DNA of 64,000 nucleotides, taken from assembly GCA_963921935.1 (NCBI GenBank), contig OY998179.1, positions 61,424,222 to 61,488,221 on the forward strand. Reading direction: 5' to 3'. This DNA is from Galeruca laticollis (Eukaryota; Arthropoda; Insecta; Coleoptera; Chrysomelidae). The notes under the pieces are model-generated. The model saw nothing but the letters and a program-made list of their open reading frames with translations, did not search any database and was not told the DNA's origin. Both the position numbers and the translations under genes were made by a program. Below are positions 34,220-43,686 of this stretch, in pieces (positions within the stretch are counted from its first letter, which is position 1; the number at the start of each line of letters is the position of its first letter).

Positions 34220-35944
34220 AATATTAAGATAACACCGTTCCAAGTAATAAAAAGTGGAATTTGTTTTCAGTTTTCTATTTTATATTTTGTTAATTTGTCT
34301 TTTATGTTTATGTTACGTATGTTCCGTTTTCGTACGTATAATAAATTTTTCTGTATTTGATTAATTTTTTGTGTTTTTTTTTCTTTAACTCAGCAATCTC
34401 AGCATACTATTTAAGTGCATTTGGGCCTTATAGCTTAAGTTGCCCTAAGTTGCCGCTTTTAAGCAATATTGCCCTGTACTTAAATTGCCGGCAACCGCAC
34501 ATTGCTATTTGAGACTAGTCTGTATCTATTGTCTACATTTTTACATTGAATGGTTTAGCCGTTTTAGTCAACTAATTAAAATTATAAATTCAGTGCATAA
34601 ATTAATTACTATTTCAGCGGTTCGCTTTAATTTTTCTCACAAATCTTGAATAAAATATGGGAGCGATTGGACACCAAATTGTTTCATTGATTATGTTTGT
34701 GGTTTGTAGTTTCGAGAAAAATTGTATTGGGTTTGTCGAATAAATTAGTGAACTGTGAATTGATTCACTGAATTTTGCAGGAGACTTGTATGATTTTCTA
34801 TTTATTTCAAGTTTAAAAATAATTTTAATAGATTATTGGGGTAAAATCATTTTATGTAAAATGTTGGGTTTTCTTTTCTTCTTTAACTAATCATTTCAAA
34901 CTACATCTAAATTTCAGCGTTTACATTTTTATCAATTTAAATCTTCATACAATTTGTAATAAAATTTACACTTGGAACGATTTTGAAAGAATTTGTTAGA
35001 AATTTGTTTAGCATTACAGTAATTTTTGTACAATAGCTTGTTTGATAGAATTTGCTATTTTTATTGTAAATTATTTCTTGATTTTTTTCATTTTTATGAA
35101 TGTACTGAATATAGCAGATTTTGAATGTAGGTATCTTGAGCACTCCTAAAGACATGGACAAACTTTATGCACAGTGGTTCCATTTAGTGATGGTTGTCTA
35201 AAGAACCTTAAAGGTATTTCCATTTAGGACTCTATTGTGTTGCTGAGGGACTGGAATTAGCATTTATCCTAGAATATAAAGGACTCTTTAGATTCTTGAT
35301 TTCTGTCACCGATGAAATTTTAATCAAGTGACCTCATAGTCCTAAGGAGTATTTAGATAAACTTGGTTTATGTCTGATACTTGTTTCTTTACATGTGACT
35401 AATCAACACCAAAACCTGCCTGAAGAGGGTCCATTATTCACACTGAAGCTAGTTAAATTCGTTGGACAACATCAACGAGACCGAATTCCCTCATTGCCTG
35501 AGAATACTATCGAGTCGACAACCCAAACAACTTCCCACCAGCGTAAGAGAGAATGTCAATTATCAATATAACTTAGCTGAGTATCCAGGAGTTTTCAATA
35601 TATTGATCTTGTTTTAATTATACTTGTTTAAATTATTACCTTTTCCTACCTCAAAGGTGAGATATAGTCTACATATGTGCACCCACTGAAAACTAGCTAT
35701 GAATAACTTAAGCTTGCATTAAAACTAATGGTTTAGATTTTCATTCATAAGATTTTTTATCTTAAATAAAAATTCCTACGTAAAATTATTTTTTTTTATA
35801 AAGCTTAAAATAGTTTGAACTTCGTATTTGTCTTTCAAATTATCTGGTAGATCAGATAGTTTTACGCTACAATGTACATGACTTAACTAGTACTAAGTAA
35901 AATATTAGAAGAAACTCCATACAAAACAAACGTTTTTATAGATT
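34220..35944. other. AT-rich stretch with no recognised gene
   Basis: No frame with known motifs and no long repeat is apparent. The first 250 bp may be the 3' end of the hAT element. Confidence 0.4.
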
Positions 35945-36548
35945 TGATCCAACTTTCCGCACTTCGGAGGCTGTATCTTGCTAGCATACCAAAATGTCTC
36001 CAAAAATAACCATAATGATATGTGGATTTATAGAATCCATTGTACTGGCACTACTGGGCTGAAGGTACTTCTGTTAGATGCCCTGAGCAAAATCAAATCA
36101 TAAAATTGGTCACTTGTTTACACTCCGAAGGCTGCATTATACTAACAAAGCGAAATTTCTCTGAAAATTGTCAAAAATGTAGTATATCTGAATAGGGTTC
36201 AATATACAATCATAAAATTGGTCACTTGAATTCACTTTGGACTTTCGACGCTGTATCATGCTAACAAGCTGAAATTTCTCCAAAAATGACCACAATGTGG
36301 TACTTCTGTTGTACTGGCTATGGTGAGCTGAAAGTCAATAGGGTTCCTCTGTGAGATTCTCTGAACAATATTCAATCATAAAATTTGTCAGTTGTATATA
36401 CCCGGAGGATGTATCGTGCTAACAAGAAAAAGTGGCCGACGACATACACACAGGATTTTTTTTCCAAAAGCCCATTTATTATGTTTTTCTAACTGAAAAC
36501 GTAAAAATAACTAAAAAAAATCAAAAACGCCAACTTTTTTGGAGGTAA
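35945..36548. repeat. tandem-repeat element, copy 1
   Basis: About 3.3 diverged units follow each other, anchored by CATAAAATTGGTCACT-like strings at 36099, 36211 and 36377 (spacings 112 and 166 bp). After the last partial unit comes a unique tail from about 36431 (GACATACACACAGG … CAACTTTTTTGGAGGTAA). Copy 2 at 36803-37478 has the same start, the same number of units and the same tail, so the whole block behaves as one mobile unit. It is inserted in RTE sequence. The superfamily is unknown; internal minisatellites recall Helitron/Helentron-derived elements, but I found no diagnostic ends. Confidence 0.7.
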
Positions 36549-36555
36549 GCCATTA

Positions 36556-36802
36556 CTTTTCTCGAATCATGGGTAGATTTGGCAGAAAATTAATAAGAAA
36601 ACTACCAGTAATAAATGAAAAGTACAATATTGAGTCATGATCAGACATCACAAGGCTTCTATACGAGAATAGACTAAAGGAGAAGTTGGAAGAAATAAAT
36701 GTCACAATGTGAAGTAGACAATTTTTGGAATAAAATAAGAGACAGTATAGTAATGGCAGCCGAAGAATCCATTGGCAAAAGAAAAATAAACAGTTTTGAA
36801 GA
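36556..36802 (+). pseudogene. RTE-type LINE, linker piece upstream of RT
   Basis: The pieces KYNIES, LLYENRLKEKLEEI and, after a frame change, EVDNFWNKIRDSIVMAAEES and IGKRKI are readable. They match the segment between endonuclease and RT of RTE elements. It is sandwiched between the two tandem-repeat elements. Confidence 0.55.
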
Positions 36803-37478
36803 TTAAAACTAACTTTTTGACACTCCGGCGGTTGTATTGTGCTAACATCCTGAAATTCCTCCAAAAATGTGCTATATTTTGATTTATAGCACCCGCTGTA
36901 CTGGCACTGGTGGACTGAAAATCAATAAGGTTCATCCCTGAGACACCCTGAGCAATATCCAATCATAAAATTGGTCACTTGTTTACACTCCAAAGGCTGT
37001 AACGTATTAACAAAACGAGATTTCTTCAAAAATGACAAAAAATGTGGTACCTCAAATACCATAGCTCCCGTTGTACTGGCTCTAGTGAGCTGATAATCAA
37101 TAGGTTTCATAGACGCCCTGAACAATATCCAGTCATAAAATTGGTCACTTGTATACACTCTGGAGACTGTAGCATGCTAATAAACTGAAATTTCTCCAAA
37201 AATGACGTACTTCAAGTACCGTAGCACCCTTTGTACTGGCTGTCGTGAGCCGAAAATCAATAGGGTTCATCTGTGAGATGTCCTGAACAATATTCAATCA
37301 TAAAATTGTTGCACTCCGGAGGCTGTATCGTGCTAACAAGACATGTTATGAAAAGGGGCTGATTACATACATACAGGATCGTTTTCCTAAAAACCGTTTT
37401 TTCGTGTTGTTTTTGCTGACAACCGTTAAAATAAATAAAAAAAAAATTCAATATTCCAACCTTTTTTGGGGTAAAGTA
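36803..37478. repeat. tandem-repeat element, copy 2
   Basis: It starts with the same sequence as copy 1 (CACTCCGG.GG.TGTAT) and has anchors at 36964, 37134 and 37299 (spacings 170 and 165 bp). It ends with the same tail (ACATACATACAGG … AACCTTTTTTGGGGTAA). The minus strand has several chance open frames of 70-100 codons, because the unit is stop-poor in that direction. It separates two consecutive RTE pieces. Confidence 0.7.
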
Positions 37479-37489
37479 ATAAATATCAA

Positions 37490-37651
37490 TGTAATAAACA
37501 ACACAAATCCCTCGTTCTGTCAAGGAATAAAAGAAATCTCACAAGAGAAAAAGCGAAGCTACATGTAATACAAAATCACAGAATAATTTCTAGAATCAAA
37601 GCAATTGACTGAGAACACTGGATTAAATTCACAAGTGACATGGGTCATGAC
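37490..37651 (+). pseudogene. RTE-type LINE piece, left of the hAT insertion
   Basis: The DNA reads NLTREKAKLHVIQNHR … HWIKFTSDMGHD. The last codons coincide with the 8-bp duplication of the hAT element that follows, and the frame resumes after it as LFGAQRQVWKM. Confidence 0.6.
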
Positions 37652-38413
37652 TAGTGATGTTCCGATACAATATCAGTATCCATATGTTCTACTCTGACAC
37701 CAAATACTTTCATATCGATGCCAGCCTTTCGATACTTCACCAATATTTGTACTCTATCTAGTAGCAATATCAAATCAAAAGAAAATCATTTGTATGTCTC
37801 CTATACGTAGACAACCATTTAAGCTGCCTATTTGAAATGCTTGGAACTATGACTGGGAATTATGGTTAAAACAGACTATTCATTTCAGTTATAGAGTCAT
37901 CACACCGAAGTTGCCCTTGGTAAAAGAACTAAAAACGGGGCACACGGGTATGCAGGATATAGATGATGAACTTACATTATATTTAAGAAATCCTGTGATG
38001 CATTTAAAAACTAATCCATATGAAGTTTGGGAGGATATGAAAACTGTTTTCCCAAACATATATAACATTTCAAAAAATATCTTTGTATTGCTGCTGCATC
38101 AGTTCCAACGGAACATATTTTCTAAAGCTGGTGCCACTTATTGTAGTGATAGAAAAACCTAGGCCACTTGGAAACAGGGTCTCCAAACTTATTTTTTAGG
38201 AAGCTGCTCTAAATTAGAATGGAACATTTAAACAATTTTTATTTATTTAATACAATATATTTTTTTTCGTTTTCCAATTATTACTCATTCTGTTTTGATT
38301 TGATACCAGTAGGTATCGATAATTTCTTAGCGATACAATTCTTGTATCTATACATCTCATTTATTACCTTTTGATACCTAGTATCAATATTTAGTGAGTA
38401 TCGCATATCCCTA
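37652..38413 (+). mobile_element. 762-bp deleted hAT element with 8-bp duplication
   Basis: The ends TAGTGATGTTCCGATAC and GTATCGCATATCCCTA are imperfect inverted repeats of the hAT 'TAGxGATG' type. They are flanked by GTCATGAC (37644-37651) and GCCATGAC (38414-38421). Removing the element restores the host RTE frame (…SDMGHD|LFGAQ…), which independently confirms the boundaries. Inside, a remnant of the hAT C-terminal dimerisation domain is readable (DELTLYLRNPV … NPYEVWEDMKTVFPN … ASVPTEHIF and SKAGATYCSDRK in two frames). Confidence 0.88.
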
Positions 38414-38650
38414 GCCATGACCTATTTGGTGCACAAAGACAGGTCTGGAAAATGATTAACAATAGAAAGAAGCCAGTGAACTAATACATACAAACAAAGG
38501 GAGTTATTCCAGAAAATAATAGAGGAACAATTCTTTATACAACCATGAAACTTTTTAGGTACTAACATATTAATAGGAAAACTTGAAAAACAAAAATCAC
38601 AAATAGTGAACAACAACAATGGTTCAGACAAAATAGATCAACAACTCGCC
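38414..38650 (+). pseudogene. RTE-type LINE piece, right of the hAT insertion
   Basis: The frame LFGAQRQVWKMINNRKKPVN continues the RTE linker, followed by weaker matches to about 38650. No RT domain follows, so the RTE copy is truncated here. Confidence 0.55.
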
Positions 38651-39021
38651 ATATTCATTAGCAAACAAATTAACACGTTAAGTACGACAGCTCTTATGGC
38701 TTGACTTTGCACATGATGGGTATATAAATGTATATTGCAATCCCATGGGCCGAAAGAATATTTTCCTTGATTTGTTGAAAAACATTTTTTTCTCGGCAGT
38801 TTTTGCGTTTATTATAGGTTTTTAGCCAACAGTAACAAATTTATACAAGAAAAAAAATTCGAGACACTGGTGCCATACAAGAGCATTCATCGAGTCACTA
38901 ATACTTTGCTTCGGCACTACAGTCGTGTAGTTTTGGCTGTGTGAGTCACGGATGCCTTGAAACAACCACGAGAGGGGATTCGAGGTGTACGTTCTTCACT
39001 GTGTGTAAAGCTCTGCAGACT
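38651..39021. other. no recognised gene
   Basis: It contains AACACGTTAAGTACGAC (about 38671), which resembles piggyBac-type ends, but there is no partner. Nothing else is recognised. Confidence 0.3.
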
Positions 39022-39811
39022 AGTGATGGGAACCATCGAACAAATTGAACTATCGAATAATTACTAATTGAATGAATCTAACCATCGAATGAATTCATTC
39101 GAATAAATTAATAATGAAATGAGCTAATGCATTATTCTTAATCCTAGATATAAAAAATCAGGTTTTTACTACTACTAGTTACCATCAAGTTAACGGATGG
39201 TCTTACAAATGACACCACATTCAGCAGCTCATGTTTTAGTTAAAAATTATTTTGATATGTCCATTGTAAACAGACTGGAAAATCGACTAGATTTCTGGAA
39301 ATGTCTCAATAGTGCTTTAGGTATAAGTGTTCGTCCGTCCCATTAGAAACAATTATTTCAAAAGTTGGCCAGATAACTAATGATCACAGTAATAAACTGT
39401 CTAGTAAAAATTGGGACGGCATATATTTTTAAATAGTAACATTCGGTGTTTTGAATTTTAGAAATTTGATTCTTTATTTAGCTACTTACTTGCCCAATAA
39501 AAACTGAAGGTATTTTAAAACAAAAACATTTTAAAAATTAGTAATTTGCAACGCATTAGCAATTAGAAATTGATTAGTTACTAACAGAATTTGTTCATGA
39601 ATTATGAATAATTTGATATTTCTAGTTATCCATTTGCAATGACAGCGTTAGTTACTTACTGCTACTACTAATTCATTCATTAATTCATTTGCGAATAATT
39701 TTATTGTTTATACTAATTCATTCACATTCATTTATTCATGAATACTTTTCTGACTATCGAATAATTCGAATAATCGGCAACCATCCAATTATTAGATGGT
39801 TACCATCACTA
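39022..39811 (+). mobile_element. 790-bp deleted hAT element
   Basis: The ends TAGTGATGGGAACCATC and GATGGTTACCATCACTA pair as inverted repeats with one mismatch. The flanks CTGCAGAC (39014-39021) and CTGCAGGG (39812-39819) look like an 8-bp duplication with two changes. Inside, a remnant of the dimerisation domain reads ETIISKVGQITNDHSNKLSS and then KNWDGIYF. The central AT-rich part repeats ATTCATT-like strings. It belongs to a different family from the 762-bp element. Confidence 0.8.
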
Positions 39812-39925
39812 CTGCAGGGTGCAGTTGGAGAGTTCGTTATTACCGATTATCGCATGTACGTTGTTTTTGCAAATTATTTATTCTGCTCTATTTTCGTAGT
39901 ATTTTAACGATAACTTTGTTTTAAA

Positions 39926-40123
39926 ATGAAAAGAAATAATTGTTATAATCTTAGCAGTAGTAGTAGAAAGGTTGTAAAGTTAGCATTGCGTGCAAATTCA
40001 TTTATTGATAAAAACGTTACTTCAACGTCGGCTCAAGATCCTGAGCAATACAATGTTTTAGAAAATGTTGATTTACCAAAGCCTACTTCACATCAAGGTT
40101 CCTGTGATAAAAGTCTATTGACG
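39926..40123 (+). other. N-terminal fragment of an unknown protein
   Basis: An ATG opens a frame reading MKRNNCYNLSSSSRKVVKLA and on to about 65 codons, Ser/Lys-rich at the start and acidic later. It is cut at about 40124 by the inverted end of the Penelope-like element. About 110 bp upstream the DNA is interrupted by the 790-bp hAT element. I recognise no domain. It could be the start of an older transposon gene; a host exon is less likely inside this intron. Confidence 0.3.
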
Positions 40124-41161
40124 ACATTATTAACTCTTTGAATTTTTAAATCAAGAAAATTGATTGAGCTATTTTCTTCAATTTCTAATGTAAATTTAAT
40201 TTTCGGGTGTAAATTATTGATGTGGTTGAAAAACACATCTAATTGTCGCTCACTACCCATAAAACAAGCTATTATGTCATCCACATATCTATACCAAAAT
40301 AATTTACACCCGAAAATTAAATTTACATTAGGAATTGAAGAAAATAGCTCAATCAATTTTCTTGATTTAAAAATTCAAAGAGTTAATAATGTACTTGATT
40401 ATTCAATTTACCGAAAACCAACACAGACTGATGTGACAATTCCATTCAATTCTAACCACCCTGTCTCACACAGACTAGCAGCATATAATTCAATGATACA
40501 TAGAGCTTTTTCAGTTCCTATGAACAAATGTAATTTTGATAGAGAGATTAATACAATTAGACAAATAGCAACATCTAACGGTTATCCATTAGATATGATA
40601 AATAAACTAATTAGTAAAAAAGAGAAAAAAGTGGCATTACAACTAATATATCCTAAGCAAGCTGATGAAATTAAAACTTATAAAACCATCACATATGCAC
40701 GAAATATTTCTAATAATATTTCAAAGATAATATCTTCAGCAACGAATGCAACAATTTCTTTTAAAACAGAAAGTAACGTTAGTACAAAATTGTTAAATGT
40801 AAAAACAAAAATACCACTATTGGAGAAGTCAGGTATATATAAACTCAAATGTCCAGAATGTAATGCTGTCTATTTGGGTCAGCCCCTTAGGAATTTTGAA
40901 ATACGATACAGTGAGCACTTACGAGCTTACAGATTAAAACAACCAGATAAATCCCACTACGCAAAACATCTACTTGACACCAATCATTCATTGACACCTA
41001 ACACAGAACTAGAAGTGCTGCATATTTGTGAAAAGAAACAAGAACTGGATTTCCTTGAAGAACTGGAAATTAGAAGACATTTAAGAAACCCACAATATGA
41101 AGTTGTCAATGAACAGTTAAATCTAGGGAATTCTCCACTAATAAACTGTCTTCTTAAGTGA
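40124..41161 (+). mobile_element. Penelope-like element with 5' inversion
   Basis: The plus strand from 40298 reads the end of the RT domain (INFLDLKIQRVNN, SIYRKPTQTD, HPVSHRLAAYNSMIHRAF) and a GIY-YIG endonuclease (SGIYKLKCPECNAVYLGQ … FEIRYSEHLRAYR). It is open to a stop at 41159-41161. Left of it, 40124-40297 is inverted and on the minus strand encodes the RT motif WYRYVDDIIACF followed by the same INFLDLKIQRVNN segment. The 95-bp arms (40124-40218, 40298-40392) differ at one base. The copy is 5'-truncated. In the family the enzyme copies its RNA at chromosomal nicks made by the GIY-YIG domain. Confidence 0.85.
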
Positions 41162-41422
41162 TAATTGTAAAGATCAGCAGATATAGTTTTCCTGGTTTTC
41201 TATATCATTGCACAGTTATACTGATCTTAATTGAAAAATGATATCCAGGATATCACCATAGGGCTAATAATATCTAAGCTTCAATATTTGTAATATCACA
41301 TCTTCTTCTTTTTCTATAAACATATATTAAGCCAATCACAAGTTAGGTTACTTCTTGGTCTAGCCAAAAATATAACTACTAAACATCAGGTAGGCAAAAA
41401 ATGAAATGTAACTTCTGTCATT

Positions 41423-41456
41423 CTGATGATGATATTGATTTATCGAAACAATTGTC
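41423..41456 (+). ncRNA. putative minimal hammerhead ribozyme, 3' of the Penelope-like ORF
   Basis: In order: CTGATGA (41423-41429), a stem-loop with GATA (41431-41434) pairing TATC (41441-41444), GAAAC (41445-41449), loop AATT, GTC (41454-41456). Helix III would be the A-U and C-G pairs closed by a 4-base loop; helix I would have ATT/AAT (41420-41422 with 41457-41459). Short-helix-III hammerheads are known from the terminal repeats of Penelope-like elements. The position, 262 bp after the endonuclease stop, fits. Cleavage is not shown and helix I is weak. Confidence 0.5.
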
Positions 41457-41608
41457 AATTTTTTAGAATTTTCAAAAACTTGTATTATATTGTGGAATTA
41501 ACTAGAGACCTTGAGTTTCATTTAAAAACACTAATATGAGCATATTCCACGAAGTAAGGGTCGAGACAGTCAATTTCATTAGTCTTTATAACTTTATTGT
41601 TTACTTAC

Positions 41609-42020
41609 CTCTGTGTACAATGAAATGGGCAGCAGCTAGTTCATTGCCAAGTGTTTGATTTCTTTCAGGTATATACGACTGTGTAATTATTGCTGCACGT
41701 TCCTTTTTCTTTGCCCACCATTTTTTTATTGAACTAGGGGATAAATCGATGGGTGCCTGTATTTTTTGAAGGAGACTTGTGTTTGTTTCTTCTTTGTAAA
41801 AAACTCTTAAAAAGCTATAATGCTGTCCTTCCTTTTGATGCCAAGGTGTTCTCCATTTCATATCTGCCGCTGTAACATCTTTCGGGTTGAATGCCTTTAC
41901 AGGATCTTTGACTTCTTTCTCTTTAACAGGCAGTGTAGATTCTTTGTTACTAGATAATCTACAATTACAATAATACACTGTAGGGCGACTTAACTGGAAA
42001 AAATTATTAAATTTTATCAT
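41609..42020 (-). CDS. DMAC2/ATP5S-like protein, exon 1 (N-terminal half)
   Basis: The first ATG (42020) is preceded in frame by a stop. It opens 137 codons starting MIKFNNFFQLSRPTVYYCNC, whose Arg- and Ser-containing, acid-free first 25 residues suit a mitochondrial targeting sequence. The middle contains DMKWRTPWHQKEGQHYSFLR and SSIKKWWAKKKERAAIITQS. The end, ELAAAHFIVHR, precedes the donor G|GTAAGT at 41609/41608. In human DMAC2 the corresponding junction reads AFFILKQGGAVKF, and here HFIVHR plus exon 2 GGAVKF gives the same pattern. Product location is expected to be the mitochondrial matrix side of complex I assembly intermediates; this is from family knowledge. Confidence 0.85.
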
Positions 42021-42250
42021 TTTACTACAACGAAATTTTTAAATCAAAATTGGGAACCAATGAATTCAGACCTACATCTTCTTCTCTTTTATTACTTGTA
42101 GTAATCGTGATATCTGATATCATAGACATGGACTGAGTGTTCCGTATTCAGTTGTGTAGTGAATACATATACCGAAAAGTACGAGACAAAGCGAATTTGG
42201 GGGTGTTCGGTGTTTGGGGCTTAGATCATATAAATTACATAATACTTTTA

Positions 42251-43680
42251 GCGATTTCGTCCCGCTTTGGTACCCCACTTTGGTCTGTCAAATACATACC
42301 AATCGATTTCGTTTCGAAAAACGGTGACGTCAAGCTTACTTTGGTACCCTTTTTGGTCTGTCAAATCACATACCGAGATGGCAGCACGGTTACTGAAATT
42401 GGTAGCTTTCTATCCTTGTCCAAAGTAGTTTTTGTCTTGCTTTTTATTTGTAAACAAACAAAGTCGTTGGAACGAATTGAATTTTTGGCCAATATTCTAA
42501 AATCTTTAAGTTTTGTCTATTTATTCTTGCTTTTGTCTAGTAATAATGGAATCTGTTGATTTTATTATAAATGGCAAGAAGCTTTTTTTGGGTTTTTGCT
42601 ATATATATTTAACTCAAAACTACAAGTCAATATAGTAAACTCAATAAACAACTTCTCCGATCGCAATACAAAATGTAAATTTCATCAATCGGCTATACCA
42701 ATGGATGATTCCAGTAGTCTATTCAGCGCTGCCACTACAAAATTTTCGGTTCTAAAATGACTGACATTTTCTAGGCCTTTTTGGATACGATTCAATGTCG
42801 AGAAAGAAATAATTTTTGATTTCAATCATTTCTAGATGTTCCCGAATATCTGAATCCGGCTATTAATGTTCTTATTTAAAAAAATAAAATAACCTAGGGG
42901 ACTTGAATTTTTACGTTTGCCGCATGGACGAAACCTGTCAATTCTAGGTCACATGTCTTATTTTTGACATTTGAAATTCCCTCGCTTTGTTTTTTCTCAA
43001 ACGTGGCACGTGCATTTAGTCAATTTATCTGTGTATTATTATATTGTGATTTTGAAAATTGTTTATTATTGTATTTATAATAATTGCAAAAGTAACTCGA
43101 GGCGACTCAAGTCCAGAAAAGTGAAGTATTATCCATTTCCTAAACCAAAGACGAACATGGTGCAGTGTTTACAGTGGATTGAGCTTTGTGGAAACAAAAA
43201 GCTAACTATTGACAAAGTTAGCAGAAACACATTTGTCTGTAGCAAACATTTTGTTAGAGGGTTTTCTGATCCCTCACCCTTTCATACAGAGATAGTGGAA
43301 GTTGGAGCAAATCTTGAAGTGGAGAATGATGAATGTACCACTGAAAATTCAGGCATGATACACGACCATTCACAAGAGCATAACTATTGTGCTTCTAGCA
43401 GTGATCCTCTTTACTGCCCACCGATAGAAAATTGTGATGACTCACTCGCTGAAAATGTAACAGGCATTCAAGAAAATAATAATGAGATGCGTAATTATTC
43501 TATTGACCATGACTACATTGGTCATAATAAAATGGAAAATAATCAGCCTGATAACAAACATATTGGAGAAAGACCTTTGAACGATTTCGCCTGTATTTGG
43601 TACTTTACGTCATACCGGTGACGTAGCACTTACCATTTGGTTAACCTAAGTTTCTACCAACCAAAGCGGGACGAAATCGC
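42251..43680 (+). mobile_element. 1430-bp DNA transposon carrying a THAP gene
   Basis: Perfect 21-bp inverted repeats (beginning GCGATTTCGTCCCGCTTTGG, 42251-42271 and 43660-43680) are flanked by CTTTTA on both sides (42245-42250, 43681-43686), a 6-bp duplication. Subterminal repeats with CTTTGGTACCC and TTTGGTCTGTCAAAT occur on the left. A TIR-like string in the same orientation as the left end occurs at about 43583. Only a THAP-type N-terminal protein is encoded, so it is non-autonomous. P elements and Kolobok carry THAP domains but make 8-bp and TTAA duplications; a 6-bp duplication leaves the superfamily open. Confidence 0.85.
42971..43621 (+). CDS. THAP-domain protein of the 1430-bp element
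   Basis: A C2CH zinc finger of THAP type is visible: C-x4-C in YYCIYNNCKSN, then KVKYYPFPKPKTN, CLQWIELCG and VCSKHFVRGF. THAP fingers bind DNA and in transposases recognise terminal repeats. After the finger the protein is acidic and low in complexity and ends within the right subterminal repeats (…CIWYFTSYR), with no RNase H-like domain. The 40 residues before the finger are hydrophobic, so the real start may be an internal or spliced Met. Confidence 0.65.
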   Translation: MKFPRFVFSQTWHVHLVNLSVYYYIVILKIVYYCIYNNCKSNSRRLKSRKVKYYPFPKPKTNMVQCLQWIELCGNKKLTIDKVSRNTFVCSKHFVRGFSDPSPFHTEIVEVGANLEVENDECTTENSGMIHDHSQEHNYCASSSDPLYCPPIENCDDSLAENVTGIQENNNEMRNYSIDHDYIGHNKMENNQPDNKHIGERPLNDFACIWYFTSYR

Positions 43681-43686
43681 CTTTTA

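Larger units (their letters stand above)
25506..41608 (-). other. 16.1-kb intron of the DMAC2-like gene, packed with transposable elements
   Basis: The donor (GAG|GTAAGT at 41609/41608) and acceptor (TTAG|GTGGA at 25506/25505) join exon 1 and exon 2 in phase (phase 1). The intron holds five pieces of an RTE LINE, gypsy copy B, a DUF659 hAT, two tandem-repeat elements, two short hAT elements and a Penelope-like element. I saw no other host exon inside. Confidence 0.8.

Noticed and set aside
34220..35944. Missing exon of the DMAC2-like gene within the intron
   Set aside because: Exon 1 and exon 2 already join in phase with the family sequence, and no frame here matches the family.
35945..37478. 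CRISPR-like array
   Set aside because: Units are ~165 bp, diverged and contiguous without unique spacers, and the genome is eukaryotic.
36702..37523. Several minus-strand open frames of 70-90 codons with similar sequences
   Set aside because: They arise from the stop-poor direction of the ~165-bp tandem repeat; their similarity follows the repeat and no domain is seen.
38651..39021. piggyBac-type terminal repeat at about 38671
   Set aside because: A single short match with no partner repeat or transposase nearby.
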